DNA of 64,000 nt, from the NCBI GenBank assembly GCA_005406025.1, contig BGZK01000139.1, forward strand, positions 496,001 through 560,000, read 5' to 3'. A model generated the notes under the pieces. It made no database searches, had not been told where the DNA came from, and saw only the letters and a program-made list of their open reading frames with translations. Positions 37,550 to 47,939 of the stretch are shown here, in pieces. Position numbers and translations under genes: made by a program. The stretch's first letter is position 1; each line of letters opens with the position of its first letter. The stretch comes from Eumeta japonica (taxonomy: Eukaryota; Arthropoda; Insecta; Lepidoptera; Psychidae).

Positions 37550-38210
37550 AGTATATATACTATCTTTCTCTTATTGTCCTGTCTCCCATTTTTATACCTA
37601 CCTCTAATATATAGAGATATTGGTTTCTACTGTTTATTATATGTATAGATTTATCATAGGATAGTAAATGTAGGAAAGTAATGAATGGGGTCTTGCTTGC
37701 TATTATGAATAGTAACAGTGTCTCAAAATTGGCTAACCATAATGGGATCCTGATCACTATGTTCATATATGGTAGTGAAAGTTGAGTATAGCAGAAGCAA
37801 AATAAAAGTAGAATCAATACAGTGAAGTTGTGATTTCTGCATAGTATTTTTGGAGTCTTTGAAAAATGGATGTAGAAACAGTGATGTCAGAGAGCAGTGT
37901 AGTTTAAAAGTGGTATCTACTAGAATAGAAATGGGTATGTTGCAGTGGTTTCGGTCATTTGGAAAGGATGAATGAAAGTAAACTGAAAAAAAATTCAATA
38001 AAGCGAAAGTGTAATGGAAAAATTGGTAAAGGTAATCCTAGAAAATCCTATGCAGACCAAATTGGTGGAATATTAAAAAAATGACCAAATTTTAAGCACT
38101 AATGAGCTTCATGAAAAGATTGATGGATGTCAGTGATGCAAAAGCAAATGCAAAGATCCATGTGAAAATCTGTAGTACCCTTTTGGGAAATGAGCATGAG
38201 TTTATAATAA
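37550..38210 (+). mobile_element. RTE-type non-LTR retrotransposon, 3' end remnant
   Basis: The plus strand, after allowing frame breaks, reads QWFRSFGK/GHLERMNESKL, then NGKIGKGNPRKSYADQIGGI and FMKRLMDVSDAK. These resemble the C-terminus of RTE-like ORFs common in Lepidoptera. The tail ACCCTTTTGGGAAATGAGCA and GAGTTTATAATAATAATTAA follows to about 38210. Stops and shifts show it is dead. Confidence 0.7.
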
Positions 38211-38766
38211 TAATTAATTTTAAATATTCTTCTTTAATATTAAAGGGTAATGCAAATCCAAGTAGAGATGTATGTGTTGCCTTCAATAGATTTCATCAAG
38301 TAGAGTATGATAGCATCAGAGTTAATTTAAGATCCATTTTGGTTCTGAATTTCACAGACACTGAAGAAATAAAATATCTATCACACGAAGTCAGGTGGAA
38401 CCCCTAATCAATTGAATAGATAAGGTATTTAATGTTAAAAAGAGTTATTCAAAATTATTTAAATTAAATTGCCTAAGACCATATGTAATACCTACTTGTA
38501 TAATGAATATCTAGTAATCATTTTTTTTTGTAATAGCAATTTCGATTAAGGTCAGATGAATGTTATGGCATCTCCACTCTTCATATTGATTTATTTGCCA
38601 TTAATATGTTTAAGCATAAATAATTGTGTCTTTTGACACAATAGGTATAGTTAACTGACGGGTACAAGTCAGGGTCATCGAGAAACTTACACTGAAATAA
38701 AGCTGTACAATATGTGCATAAATTTCATGATTGTCATGAATTTTTATTTCTGTAAATTAAACTAAT

Positions 38767-38810
38767 TGCACTAATTAGTGTATTGCACTAATTAGTGTAT
38801 TGCACTATAT
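38767..38810. repeat. Tandem repeat, 17-bp unit, about 2.5 copies
   Basis: TGCACTAATTAGTGTAT is repeated exactly twice and then partially. Each unit contains the palindrome CACTAATTAGTG. Confidence 0.95.
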
Positions 38811-39726
38811 GCATAAAGATTAGAATAAATAAAAATATCCTATTTTATGTATCAGCACAAGGTAAGTAAAGCTGTCACTTGTTAGATAAATATATAACAA
38901 ATACTTTTTGTTTCAAATACCAATATCATCATTGTAATGGTAATACCCTCAAATGATTTCAAATTTGTTTTACTTGGAAAATACTAATTTTAATATGTAT
39001 ATTAATTTAATTTTTCTGGAACAAGTGTAAAAAATGAAATTATGCATTAGTAGAGCTGACCATGCAACAAATGAGTCAAAACTCATTCAGTCATTACAAA
39101 GATTTTAAAAAGATAGTGTTCAATCTGATGTCTTACATAAAAATAATTTAGAAATACTGAAAACAATAATAACAAAATGCTGATGTAAGTGTTCCGATAT
39201 CCAACGATGGAAGTTTTTAACATCAGATATTTTTGAAATTATGTCAATACTAATATCAGTAAGAAATCTACTAATAAGATATTGAATGTAGAACTTTATC
39301 AGTTCTAAACAGTGTTTACTGTCCTTCTGACGGGAACAACTTATCAGGCTTATGTATGAACAAAAAAATATATTATTATTCGTGTTCAGTTCAATAACAC
39401 AGTTATAGGTACAGTTTTACTTTCTTGTGTATTATTTAAATATCTGATGGCATTTTAATGGCTACCATACACAGTCAGTAGTTAGTCACAATGCCCTTAG
39501 GACTAATTTATTGTGCTGAAACATAATTCAATGTTTTTAGGCGATAAGGCAAATATATATATAATAAATGGAAAATATTACATGAAAATGAATATCACAA
39601 ACATATAAAACACAAATTAAAAATCCTATTATAAACAAGTGAATTTTTTTAAAATTATATATTAAACAAATCAATAAATGGTAAAAATACACTGCAACAT
39701 ATAAATTTTTCAATGGGTCTAGAAGC
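38811..39726. other. AT-rich spacer and probable 3' flank of the SWSAP1-like gene
   Basis: No supported feature. TTTATT motifs, read as AATAAA on the minus strand, occur downstream of the stop at 39727, but no single poly(A) site stands out. Confidence 0.45.
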
Positions 39727-40212
39727 CTATAATGTAATTGCACACGTGTAATGCTCTTTCAAAAACATACAAAATGCTTCACTATATGTATCCTTGTTCA
39801 CTGAAATAAATAATTGGCATTGTTTTCCCAACGCAATGGAACAACTTCTAATAGTATCAATAAGAAAAGCTATTAAACCACACGCTGTTTGTTTATTCTC
39901 CGGACAGTATTCGTCTAATCCTTCCAAAATAATAACATAAGGTATATTTTGCCAATTTGGTAATGTGGAATTAGTTTCTACTAACGAAAACAAGTCTTTA
40001 ACATACAAGAAACTAATCATTTTCATATAATGTCTATTAAGATATTCTTTATCTTGTGCAATTTGGGGTAGTTCTTCAAATTCTTTATGTAAAATGTACA
40101 ATATTTTTCCATCCTTAGCGCATTCCAAAGCCTTTTTGAATAATGAATTACGATTATTTCTTCGATCACTAAAATAAAATTTGGGTTTTATCTCTAAAGA
40201 AAGGTGGCTCAT
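39727..40212 (-). CDS. SWSAP1-like RecA-fold protein, 161 residues
   Basis: The start is the ATG at 40212; an in-frame stop closes the frame just upstream of the non-ATG extension. SWSAP1 with SWS1 (ZSWIM7) forms a RAD51-paralogue-like complex that supports meiotic and replication-linked recombination. The central YVIILEGLDEYC has Walker B character and aligns with the LLLLDGLEEYL-type motif of vertebrate SWSAP1. It is followed by the family's LIAFLIDTIRSCSIALG helix. The Walker A position (after PKFYFSD) reads RRNNRNSLF, with no GxxxxGK[ST]. An acceptor-like TTTTTCAG directly before AATATC means an upstream exon is possible. Orthology is moderate; a generic RecA-like paralogue is the alternative. 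Confidence 0.68.
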   Translation of the reverse strand: MSHLSLEIKPKFYFSDRRNNRNSLFKKALECAKDGKILYILHKEFEELPQIAQDKEYLNRHYMKMISFLYVKDLFSLVETNSTLPNWQNIPYVIILEGLDEYCPENKQTACGLIAFLIDTIRSCSIALGKQCQLFISVNKDTYSEAFCMFLKEHYTCAITL

Positions 40213-40605
40213 TTTGTCGGTAGTAAATTTCTTAACAAGATATTCTGAAAAATGATAGCTCAATATTTATTCATGTAAATTCAAATTCTAAGGTCAAGGT
40301 TCTATTGAATTTATAAACTTTTTACAAAAAGTTAAAAACTTTGACAGCCAGTGTTGCTATTTCTAACATTTTAAATTAAATCGAGTCTAATATTTTCAAA
40401 TGCCAACTCCATTAATGAGGAACTTGCATCGTAATTATGATTCATAATTTAAAATTCATACTGTCATAAATGCATCACTAAAAGATTCATTCTGAAGTCA
40501 AATGCTTTTTTTAATGTTTTTTTATGTTTGTGTTTGTTGTGTTTTTTTTGTTTTTTTATAATATATATAATTTTAATATTTAATATATATAATTTTATTA
40601 TTTTG

Positions 40606-40610
<5 letters not shown>

Positions 40611-40675
<65 letters not shown>
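40611..40675. repeat. (TA)n microsatellite, about 65 bp, in an AT-only neighbourhood
   Basis: Uninterrupted AT alternation, preceded by shorter ATATATATAATTTTA blocks from about 40558. Confidence 0.95.
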
Positions 40676-40680
<5 letters not shown>

Positions 40681-42346
40681 AATGTTAAATGTTTTTTTAA
40701 TTACACATTACGTAAATTTGCAACGTAATTTCATATACCATTATTCTATTCGAGGACGTCATCCATGAAGTACTTGTCAAAAATTACGCGAGCAAAAAGA
40801 ACTTAATCACTAGCATAAAAATGTGCATTATGTAAGATGTGTATTTAAACCTCAACGAAACTTCTTTTTTGTTTGTTTTATACATTTTGTTGATGTGTAT
40901 GGCTTATATTTTTTATAATGTTGTTGGGTTAGATATTTATCACCTCAATAATGAATTAAACTCTCCCACAATGTTTTAATTAAGCTAGTGGGATTGGATT
41001 TTAAATCCACGCTCGCAGAGATGTAGAAGATACCCTATATAAAATATCTGAAATTCAAGACACTTATGTAAGGCTATTACTTTTTTGGTCACATATTGTT
41101 ATTTTTAATAATATTTGTGTACAGTAGACCTTTTTTCTTAAAGTTTTATTTCTATACGAAAATTACCAAGAAGTATTAAGCATAAAGAAGCAAAAATTTG
41201 ATCACTTATTATTCTGGATGAAATCACCTCGTATAATAATATCATGTCTTTGAAAGAGAAGGGTTACGTTACAAGGCGTAACGTGGCCACTTTAATAAGA
41301 AAGAATTAAGAACAAGTTACATACTTGTTTATAGAGGAAGAAAGTCGAAAACAAACTGGCGGGCGAATGTTTATTTTTTTTACAGTTAGTCGTATTGAAA
41401 ACATCAGAAAAACTAAAGCATATCACTTTATCTTTTGACCTAAGTAAATGAGTTTTTATGATGCTGTTACGTAAAAAAATGATTAAAAATATTAAGTATT
41501 TCCAAAGGTAAAAAAATAGTAAAAAATCGTGCGTGTACTTATTAACTCGCGTGAGAAGTAATTAAAAAATAGTTTCTTTGGCATCATTAAAAAATAGTTT
41601 TTAATTGCATGCAAATAATTAATTACTATAAAATAATAAAAGGACTGGAAAATAATAGTCAACACAATCAATAAAGTTCAGTTTATATTTGTAAAATTAA
41701 ATAAACAAATATTTAATTTATTCATTAAGTGTATTTAACATAAATTCTCTCATTATTCCAATAGACCTTTTCACGACAACTTACGCGCAAGCGCGTCCGC
41801 CATGTCGGAAAGGCGGCAATATAAAAGTTTCGGAAACTTTTTATGAATATGGCTGGACAACATGTAAGCTTATCTTTATTATTTGTATAATTAAATGAAA
41901 AAATAATTTATGGTGGCTCATTAGTACGTTAGACAATAGAAGCACATAATCGTATTCAACTACGACGATGGTCGAAATGTCACCTGGCCGGGCACAACTT
42001 GAAAATAAAGCAGAGCTTGTTGGGAGGTTAGAATGACAATTATATTCACGATAGAATTAAAGTAATCAATATATTAATAATAACGAAATTAAAAAATTAT
42101 AAAAAAATATTGTAAACGTTCAAAAACTATATATTCTAAATTTACCTACCAAAGTTTATTCTATTCCAATCGAAATCGTTAATTATGTAATGAAATAATA
42201 TATTGATATTGAAAATCAAAAGGTTATCTTAAACACTCAACTTAAGTCGTTGCTTCGACTAAACAGTTTCTTGTTACTTATATATGTGAAAGGCATTTTT
42301 AGAAGTCTTCGTTAGGTTACAGCATGAACTAGTACATCTATACTAG
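40676..42346. other. Spacer, no gene recognised
   Basis: AT-rich. A short GC-richer patch near 41785-41815 (GCGCAAGCGCGTCCGCC) lies beside a possible TATA-like stretch, but no credible open frame follows. The segment near 41590-41625 (TTTTAATTGCATGCAAATAA) recurs with few changes near 45198-45230. Confidence 0.4.
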
Positions 42347-43538
42347 TCTATGCTAATATTATAAAATTGAAAGTTTGTAAGAATGGATGTTTGTTGCTCT
42401 TTCACGTAAAAACTACTGAATGGATTTTGATGACGCTGTACAATAATATATAGCTTACACATCAGAATAACACATAGGCTATAATTTATAAAGATATAGT
42501 GTCAATTATTCAAAATATAACGATAAGTGTAAAGTAAGCAAAAAAAATCTGTCATCTGCGAGCTATTTTGGCGTGCGCCGCAAAAACCATTGGAATTTCA
42601 CGTATATAATGTATAATGGAAATGTTTATCTTAAATAGTCCTACAAAAAAGCCCTCAACATCATATATCTATCTCTTATGTGTAAGCCATTATCGCCAAA
42701 ATAGTGAACCATAAATGCAATAATAATTGATAATTAATTTTAACGCACATTTGGTAGTAACAAATTGATCCTTATATCAAAATACATACTTTTATAGCAT
42801 CTGGTGTTTAAAGTAGATAAACTTTGTCTTTTACACTACATCATTTGGACAAATATTTGAATATTTATGACGAATGACAAGCGAGTACGCGATAATACGG
42901 TGCGGTCTGGCGGCAGGGTCAGACCATAAAGGTAGCAGGCATACATTTGAGAATGCAATGTTTTTCCCACAGCCAGCTCTACTGGCTTGCTCACGCGTTT
43001 CTAAATCGCAAAATCTGTATGTTTATACAGACCAAAATAAATCGTTTAACATAGTTTATAGGAGTATATTGCAGTAGCCACCTATAATTTTTGCACTACC
43101 ATTAATCATCATATACTTCCGTACATATCTATCCTTACAAACTAGGCGTTTATAATACCTATAATACTTATTAGCGAGTTCATTTAAAAAAATGCTTAGT
43201 CCCAATTTACATACATTACACAATATACTTGTACGAACACTTATAACTGGAGAATAGCTGGACCGATTTTCATTTTAATCAACAGTGATGTTATGTGTAA
43301 ACTGAAACGTATAAAAATTCAGTAGGTATGGATTATGTTTATCTTCCAACAATTTTTAAGCTGTCGCTTTATATAGCTTTAAAAAACATCAGCCATGTAA
43401 ACGAAATAGCTGGGATTATATAGAGACTGTGGTTATATCATCAATGTGTATAAATTGGCCCTATAAAAAAATTCCATATGAACAAGATGAAAGAATACAT
43501 TTTATGCCTACGCGGGCGGAGCCGCGGGCAAAAGCTAG
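42347..43538 (+). mobile_element. Putative Helitron-like non-autonomous element
   Basis: The 5' side begins TCTATGCTAATATTATAAA with the internal text GTTTGTAAGAATGGATGTTT. The 3' side ends with a GC hairpin (CGCGG...CCGCG, about 43511-43526) followed about ten bases later by CTAG and a T. TC...hairpin...CTAG-T is the Helitron pattern. The base before TC is G rather than A, and the middle may contain other insertions, so the full extent is uncertain. No Rep/helicase coding is present. Confidence 0.5.
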
Positions 43539-43739
43539 TTTGCAATAAAATAACGACAGATTATCTGATTACATCATTTCTTTTTCAAACAACTGATTTT
43601 CTGTTGTTGGACAACTTTCTCCTTCAAAACGTAACGTGCAAATGTATCTTTATTAACATGATCAATCTCTTGAAATTGACCATAATATCGTCCACATCTC
43701 TTAACACGCAAAGTACATTATAGACACTTCGAACAGACT

Positions 43740-43890
43740 TGTAAATGTTTTTGTTTTGTTAATTTTATTGATGGATCTTAGTGGGCCAAGAGAGATATGC
43801 AAACATCCGTATCATATGGAAATCTATAGTCTCTGCTTACCCTTCTGGGAAATAGGCAAGAGTTTATATTATTACTAGTTTTCAACAATA
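43740..43890 (+). repeat. RTE-type 3' tail fragment
   Basis: Contains GGGCCAAGAGAGATATGCAA, then CTCTGCTTACCCTTCTGGGA and AATAGGCAAGAGTTTATATT. This is the same tail type as near 38180-38205. Confidence 0.5.
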
Positions 43891-44256
43891 TTCCAGACAA
43901 GGCTTTGGAAAATTGATAAAATAATAATAATTCTCCTGAAATGATTTATTTCGCGAATCACTGCGGCATACTCCATAACAACAACGTTTCTTAGCCCTTT
44001 TATTTACAGATGTCAGATAACATTACATATTCTAATTAAAATAATTGTACTATTATTTGCTTATATATGCGTAATTATTGAAACTGAAATGTTTACAAAA
44101 GATTAGTCACTATTATTGTTTTTATGGCTGTTTCTTTTAAAAACACATGCACTGCTCATACATTTGTAAATAAAGTGTCCGAAAAATATGACGGAAATTG
44201 GGACATGCGCCCAAAAATTTTTAATTATTACAAGGACTATTCGAAGCGGGCAGTTT
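43891..44256. other. AT-rich spacer, nothing recognised
   Basis: No gene or defined repeat boundary. Confidence 0.45.
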
Positions 44257-44345
44257 CAACCTGTTAATTTTGTGTTACACAATCTTAAAATTTCACTTTT
44301 ATCATTTTTTTAATAACACGTCTAAAGAAGTATAACTTCAAAAAG
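44257..44345 (+). repeat. Dispersed repeat tail, copy 1
   Basis: AACCTGTTAATTTTGTGTTA, then TCTTAAAATTTCACTTTTAT and CTAAAGAAGTATAACTTCAA. The same order of blocks recurs at 45815-45910. Confidence 0.75.
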
Positions 44346-44613
44346 TATCTAAATACAAGAAACAAAAATAAAGAGTAAGAAAAATGTATTACATTTAACT
44401 TTAAAAATACATGTTTCTTATCTTGTATCTTATATCAAACACTTTTGTCTTAATAAGTCACATCTCTGCATGTTAGCTAAGTGCTGGTTTAAAGCTACTA
44501 ATGACAATTGTCACCAATGCAATGACAATATTCCAGATCGATACGACGCGACACGCGCTTAATATGCTCTCATAACAGTAACAATTTAAACACTGAGTAT
44601 ATATAATCTATAC

Positions 44614-44646
44614 ACAAACGCGCGCGCGCATGCGCACGCATACACG
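44614..44646. repeat. Alternating purine-pyrimidine CG/CA tract
   Basis: ACGCGCGCGCGCATGCGCAC is a nearly perfect alternating run in an AT-rich neighbourhood, the sequence type that favours Z-DNA. Confidence 0.8.
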
Positions 44647-44960
44647 CACTATTTCCTAGAAGAGTAGACAGAGACTATAAATTTCCTCATGGTACGACCT
44701 TTGCATATCTCTCGTTTTACTGACATTCATCAATTTTTTCATGCAAGATAGTCGGTTTCGAGTGCTTAATATTTGGCCCTTTTTTATATACCACCAATAT
44801 GGTCTGAATTAGTCGTTCTTACAGATATATCTAACTTTCTTGCCCTTACAGACCTTTTCCACCGCACAAATTCGCTCTATAGATTTATTTTGTTAGTTTA
44901 CTTTCATTCATTCTTTCTAGATGGTCAACTCTTCGCATTATACCTTTTTCTAATATAGTC
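44640..44960 (-). mobile_element. RTE-type non-LTR retrotransposon, 3' end remnant (antisense)
   Basis: The minus strand near 44.68-44.79 kb reads KKGQILSTRNRLSCMKKLMN followed by VSKTRDMQR, the C-terminal pattern of the RTE-like ORF seen at 37550-38210. Upstream codons are frame-shifted. Inactive. Confidence 0.65.
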
Positions 44961-44984
44961 ACCATAGTCTAAGATCCGACATTA

Positions 44985-45190
44985 AAAAAAAATGCATCTC
45001 ATCTGTTAATTGAATCAAATAATGTTTTAAAGGCCCAAAGGTGAACCCATCAATGCCCGGGGCCTTCAGGATGAAACGCTTAAGTGTTTCTAACCTAGGC
45101 CTCGGTAAAAGGTGGATCCACCTTAGGCAGATCCCCCGGAGCCATGGGTGGTTGACTACCCCCGTCGGTTCGCCTTCTAACTTTTCTTTT
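44985..45190. other. GC-richer retroelement-like fragment
   Basis: The stretch around 45045-45180 (AATGCCCGGGGCCTTCAGGA, CCCCCGGAGCCATGGG) is compositionally foreign to its AT-rich flanks and resembles non-LTR coding or UTR sequence, but I cannot place it in a family. Confidence 0.3.
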
Positions 45191-45620
45191 TTATATCAGT
45201 TTTTGATTGCATGTAAATAATTAATTACAATAATTAATTATCAAGTAATAAATAATTAATTACATTAATTAATTTAATAATAATTTTAAGTTTATTCATT
45301 TTTTAAAATATTTATTATTTTCTTGTTTTAGTATTCACTTTTTATTTTTATCAATAAATTTTAATTAAATTTGTTCATTTCTTTTTATAAATACTTATTA
45401 TTTATTCAATTTAATAATAAATATTAAAAAATAATTTGATGTTGATTTAAATTTTTATCCAAATTTTTTATTAAATGCTTTATTAAATTTATTTCTTTAT
45501 TTTGTACATATTAAATAACCAATTATAAATATTTAATATTAATAATTTAATAATATTTAATATTAATCATATAAAATAATATTGTAATTTATATCAATAA
45601 ATAATACATACGGATAGTTA
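45190..45620. repeat. Extremely AT-rich low-complexity block
   Basis: Almost pure A/T with recurring AATTAATTA, TTTAATAATAAT and TATTAATA words over about 430 bp. No coding content. Confidence 0.8.
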
Positions 45621-45698
45621 ACCTCAATTATATTGGAAGACTTAAAAAAGTGTATAAGCATAATTTTTTTTCACTATTATTTACGAATAGTAAAAACT

Positions 45699-45772
45699 TG
45701 GCCCATGAGGGGATTGAACCCGCGACCTTCGCGTTATTAGCACGACGCTCTAGCCAACTGAGCTAATGGGCC
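45699..45772 (-). tRNA. tRNA-Ile, anticodon AAU
   Basis: On the minus strand a 74-nt cloverleaf can be drawn: a 7-bp acceptor stem GGCCCAT/ATGGGCC with discriminator A, a D arm GCTC..GAGC, an anticodon arm TCGTG-CTAATAA-CGCGA (anticodon AAT), variable loop AGGTC, and a T arm with loop TTCAATC. Internal A and B boxes are intact, and a T5 run follows the 3' end, serving as a Pol III stop. One C-T mismatch lies in the T stem (GCGGG against CCCTC), where the usual gene has a C-G pair, so function may be reduced. Confidence 0.93.
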
Positions 45773-45814
45773 ATTGAGATGCCGTGCTAAAAACCTATAT
45801 ATATATCAAAAAAA

Positions 45815-45910
45815 CCTGCTAATTTTGTGTTACATTGATGAGCGCGCATCTTAAAACTTCACTCTCATCATTTTTTCATTACCCGCCTAAAGAAGTATAA
45901 CTTCAATTAA
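45815..45910 (+). repeat. Dispersed repeat tail, copy 2
   Basis: AACCTGCTAATTTTGTGTTA, then TCTTAAAACTTCACTCTCAT and CTAAAGAAGTATAACTTCAA, matching 44257-44345 apart from a small insertion (GATGAGCGCGC). Confidence 0.75.
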
Positions 45911-47035
45911 AGTACGGTTTGAGGGTAATATTCGGAGGTGGCGAGTGTCCAAATCGGTAATTTTTCGACTGCTACCCTTACTATATTTGAATAATATAGC
46001 GGCTGACTTATCAGGGTTAACCTCGATTCTCCGAGTAAGGAAACATCGATGCAGCTCGCCAATGGCCCCCTAGAGGTGGAGAAGAGTTAATTTTTAGTGC
46101 CAAGCACGAAAATACAGCGCAGTATCGTCCGCGAATAACGCAAGTTGGACGCCTATCGTCAGACACGGTATGTCGTTTGCGTATGCAGAGTACAATAGGG
46201 CAAACAGGGTGGAGCCTTGAGAAACTCCTGCTCCGATTTGTCGTCTAGTCGAGTGTGTGTACTCATATCTAAAAAAAATACCTATTACTAGCGTAACTGT
46301 GTATTATGTCAATGAGACGATCTGGTACTTCAAGAGCGTGAAGTTTATAAATAAAACCCGTGTGCCATATCTTATTAAAGGCTTTAGCTAAATCGAAGAA
46401 AACAGCTACGGTTTTTTGGTTAGATTCAAAGCCTTCCGTAATGTATTCGATTAGACGGAAGGCTTACTGGGGACATGAATGTATATGACGGAAACCGAAC
46501 TGTTCATTTAGGCCTTTCTCTTGATCATTCGGAAGACGGACATCATAGTTTTGATGTCCTCTCTAAACGATGCTGCTAGGCCCGGAGTGGACTCCGGCTG
46601 GGGGCCTCCCTCGACTACTCCGGAGCAGCCGCTGGAGTCTGATTTTTCCCTTATGGGTTGGTGGGGGGTACGACAGCAGGACGGAAATCGTCACCGGTGC
46701 TCCGCGAGGAATGGTTGGCTCTGAGATTGGGTAAATTTATATTGTCGCGATTGAGGCCGGGAGACGTTTACGAGACCTTTTCTTGTCAGTACTGTTCGTT
46801 GGTTTATATATAATTTAGGATGCTTTTGGGCATTCTCTGTAGTTGACCGTGTGATCGTGGCCAGTTCACGCATGAGGGCTTTTCCTTCGATTCGCGAGTG
46901 CGTCGGGCGGGCTCCGCGTGCTTCGTCCGTCCTCGACTGCATCTCGTGCGTTCTCGGCCGCCGCTCGTCCTCGGTGCGTGTAGGCGCGGTGGTGTATCAA
47001 GCGCCGTTTTGAATTCAACAATTTGAATATACATA
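45900..47035 (-). mobile_element. Internally deleted jockey-type retrotransposon (ORF1 start fused to reverse transcriptase)
   Basis: The minus strand from about 47030 holds an ORF1-like 5' region, running through a serine/proline-rich stretch to FREDIKTMMSVFRMIK (about 46.5 kb). Without endonuclease or the early part of ORF2 it then passes into reverse transcriptase. The RT blocks seen, with frame breaks, are AVFFDLAKAFNKIWH (about 46.4 kb), a Q-G-S-T substrate motif (about 46.2 kb), and ALFADDTALYF (about 46.12 kb). VNPDKSAAILFKYSKG follows, near 45.98-46.02 kb. It is related to, but distinct from, the fragment at 30190-31253. Non-autonomous. Confidence 0.82.
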
Positions 47036-47755
47036 TATCCTATTGCAATAGGACGGTCTTCGGTAAGTCATAGTAGTACTAATTTTTATTAATAAGATTA
47101 TAATATTGTATCAGAATTTTCTTTAATTGGATATATTAACCAAACTGTTCTTTTTTAAATTGTTTCGGATTAAGGCCTGTAGTATAGGTATTTCAATTAT
47201 AAAGAAGGGCGCCTTCTGCCCCCAGGGCAGGAGGGACATCTAAAGGTCTCGTGACCTATGCTCTAATTAAGAGTATCATAATTAAAACTTTAAGTGAACT
47301 TCGAATAGTAATGAAAATGATACTAATGTCCAGAAAATGATTTAGATAAACTCATCCGTGTCAGAACCCCGGCTCAAATTTACGACTCAATGCTAAGTTC
47401 ATTCTTAAACACAATAATCAAGTACTTTCCTATGCCTCGTAAACGCAACCATTTAGTGCTATCAAGTAATATAAATGGCAATTTTTCACAAGATTTCACA
47501 AATTTTTGATTAGCGCTATTTAGGAAATAAATACAAAACTTTAACGTTTATTGTAACCAACAAAGGAAATATACCAAGACTTCATGACTCCATAAAAATA
47601 TGCGTGAGAAAACTTATAAGTCCGCGCAATTTGTGCATGCGATAAGAAATGAAAATATTGACAATTTTTATACAAAAAAAAAAAACCGAGAACTAGATAT
47701 ACTTTCATTAATAATCAAATTAATCAAACAAAGGACATCAAACCAATAACAAATG
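47036..47755. other. Spacer with a short GC-rich fragment, nothing recognised
   Basis: The segment near 47205-47255 (CTTCTGCCCCCAGGGCAGGA) stands out by composition but is too short to classify. Confidence 0.4.
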
Positions 47756-47761
47756 GATATA

Positions 47762-47935
47762 ATTTGTAATAATTATACTAATATTATAAAGGTGAATATT
47801 TCAATATTTGTTACTCAAAATCGCTTTAATGGTTAAACAGATTTAGTTGAAACTTTACAGTAATATAGCTTATGTATCAGAATAACATAATAACAACAGA
47901 GAAATATTTTTAGTTTATATAGATTGGTTTTTGGT
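47762..47935 (+). repeat. Helitron-like repeat, 5'-type fragment
   Basis: TACTAATATTATAAAGGTGA, then TTTGTTACTCAAAATCGCTT and CAGTAATATAGCTTATGTAT follow the same order as the start of the element at 42347. Confidence 0.5.
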
Positions 47936-47939
47936 AATA

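Noticed and set aside
40213..40263. N-terminal extension of the SWSAP1-like protein
   Set aside because: It begins with a TTG codon directly after an in-frame stop and contains an acceptor-like TTTTTCAG; the ATG at 40212 is the better start.
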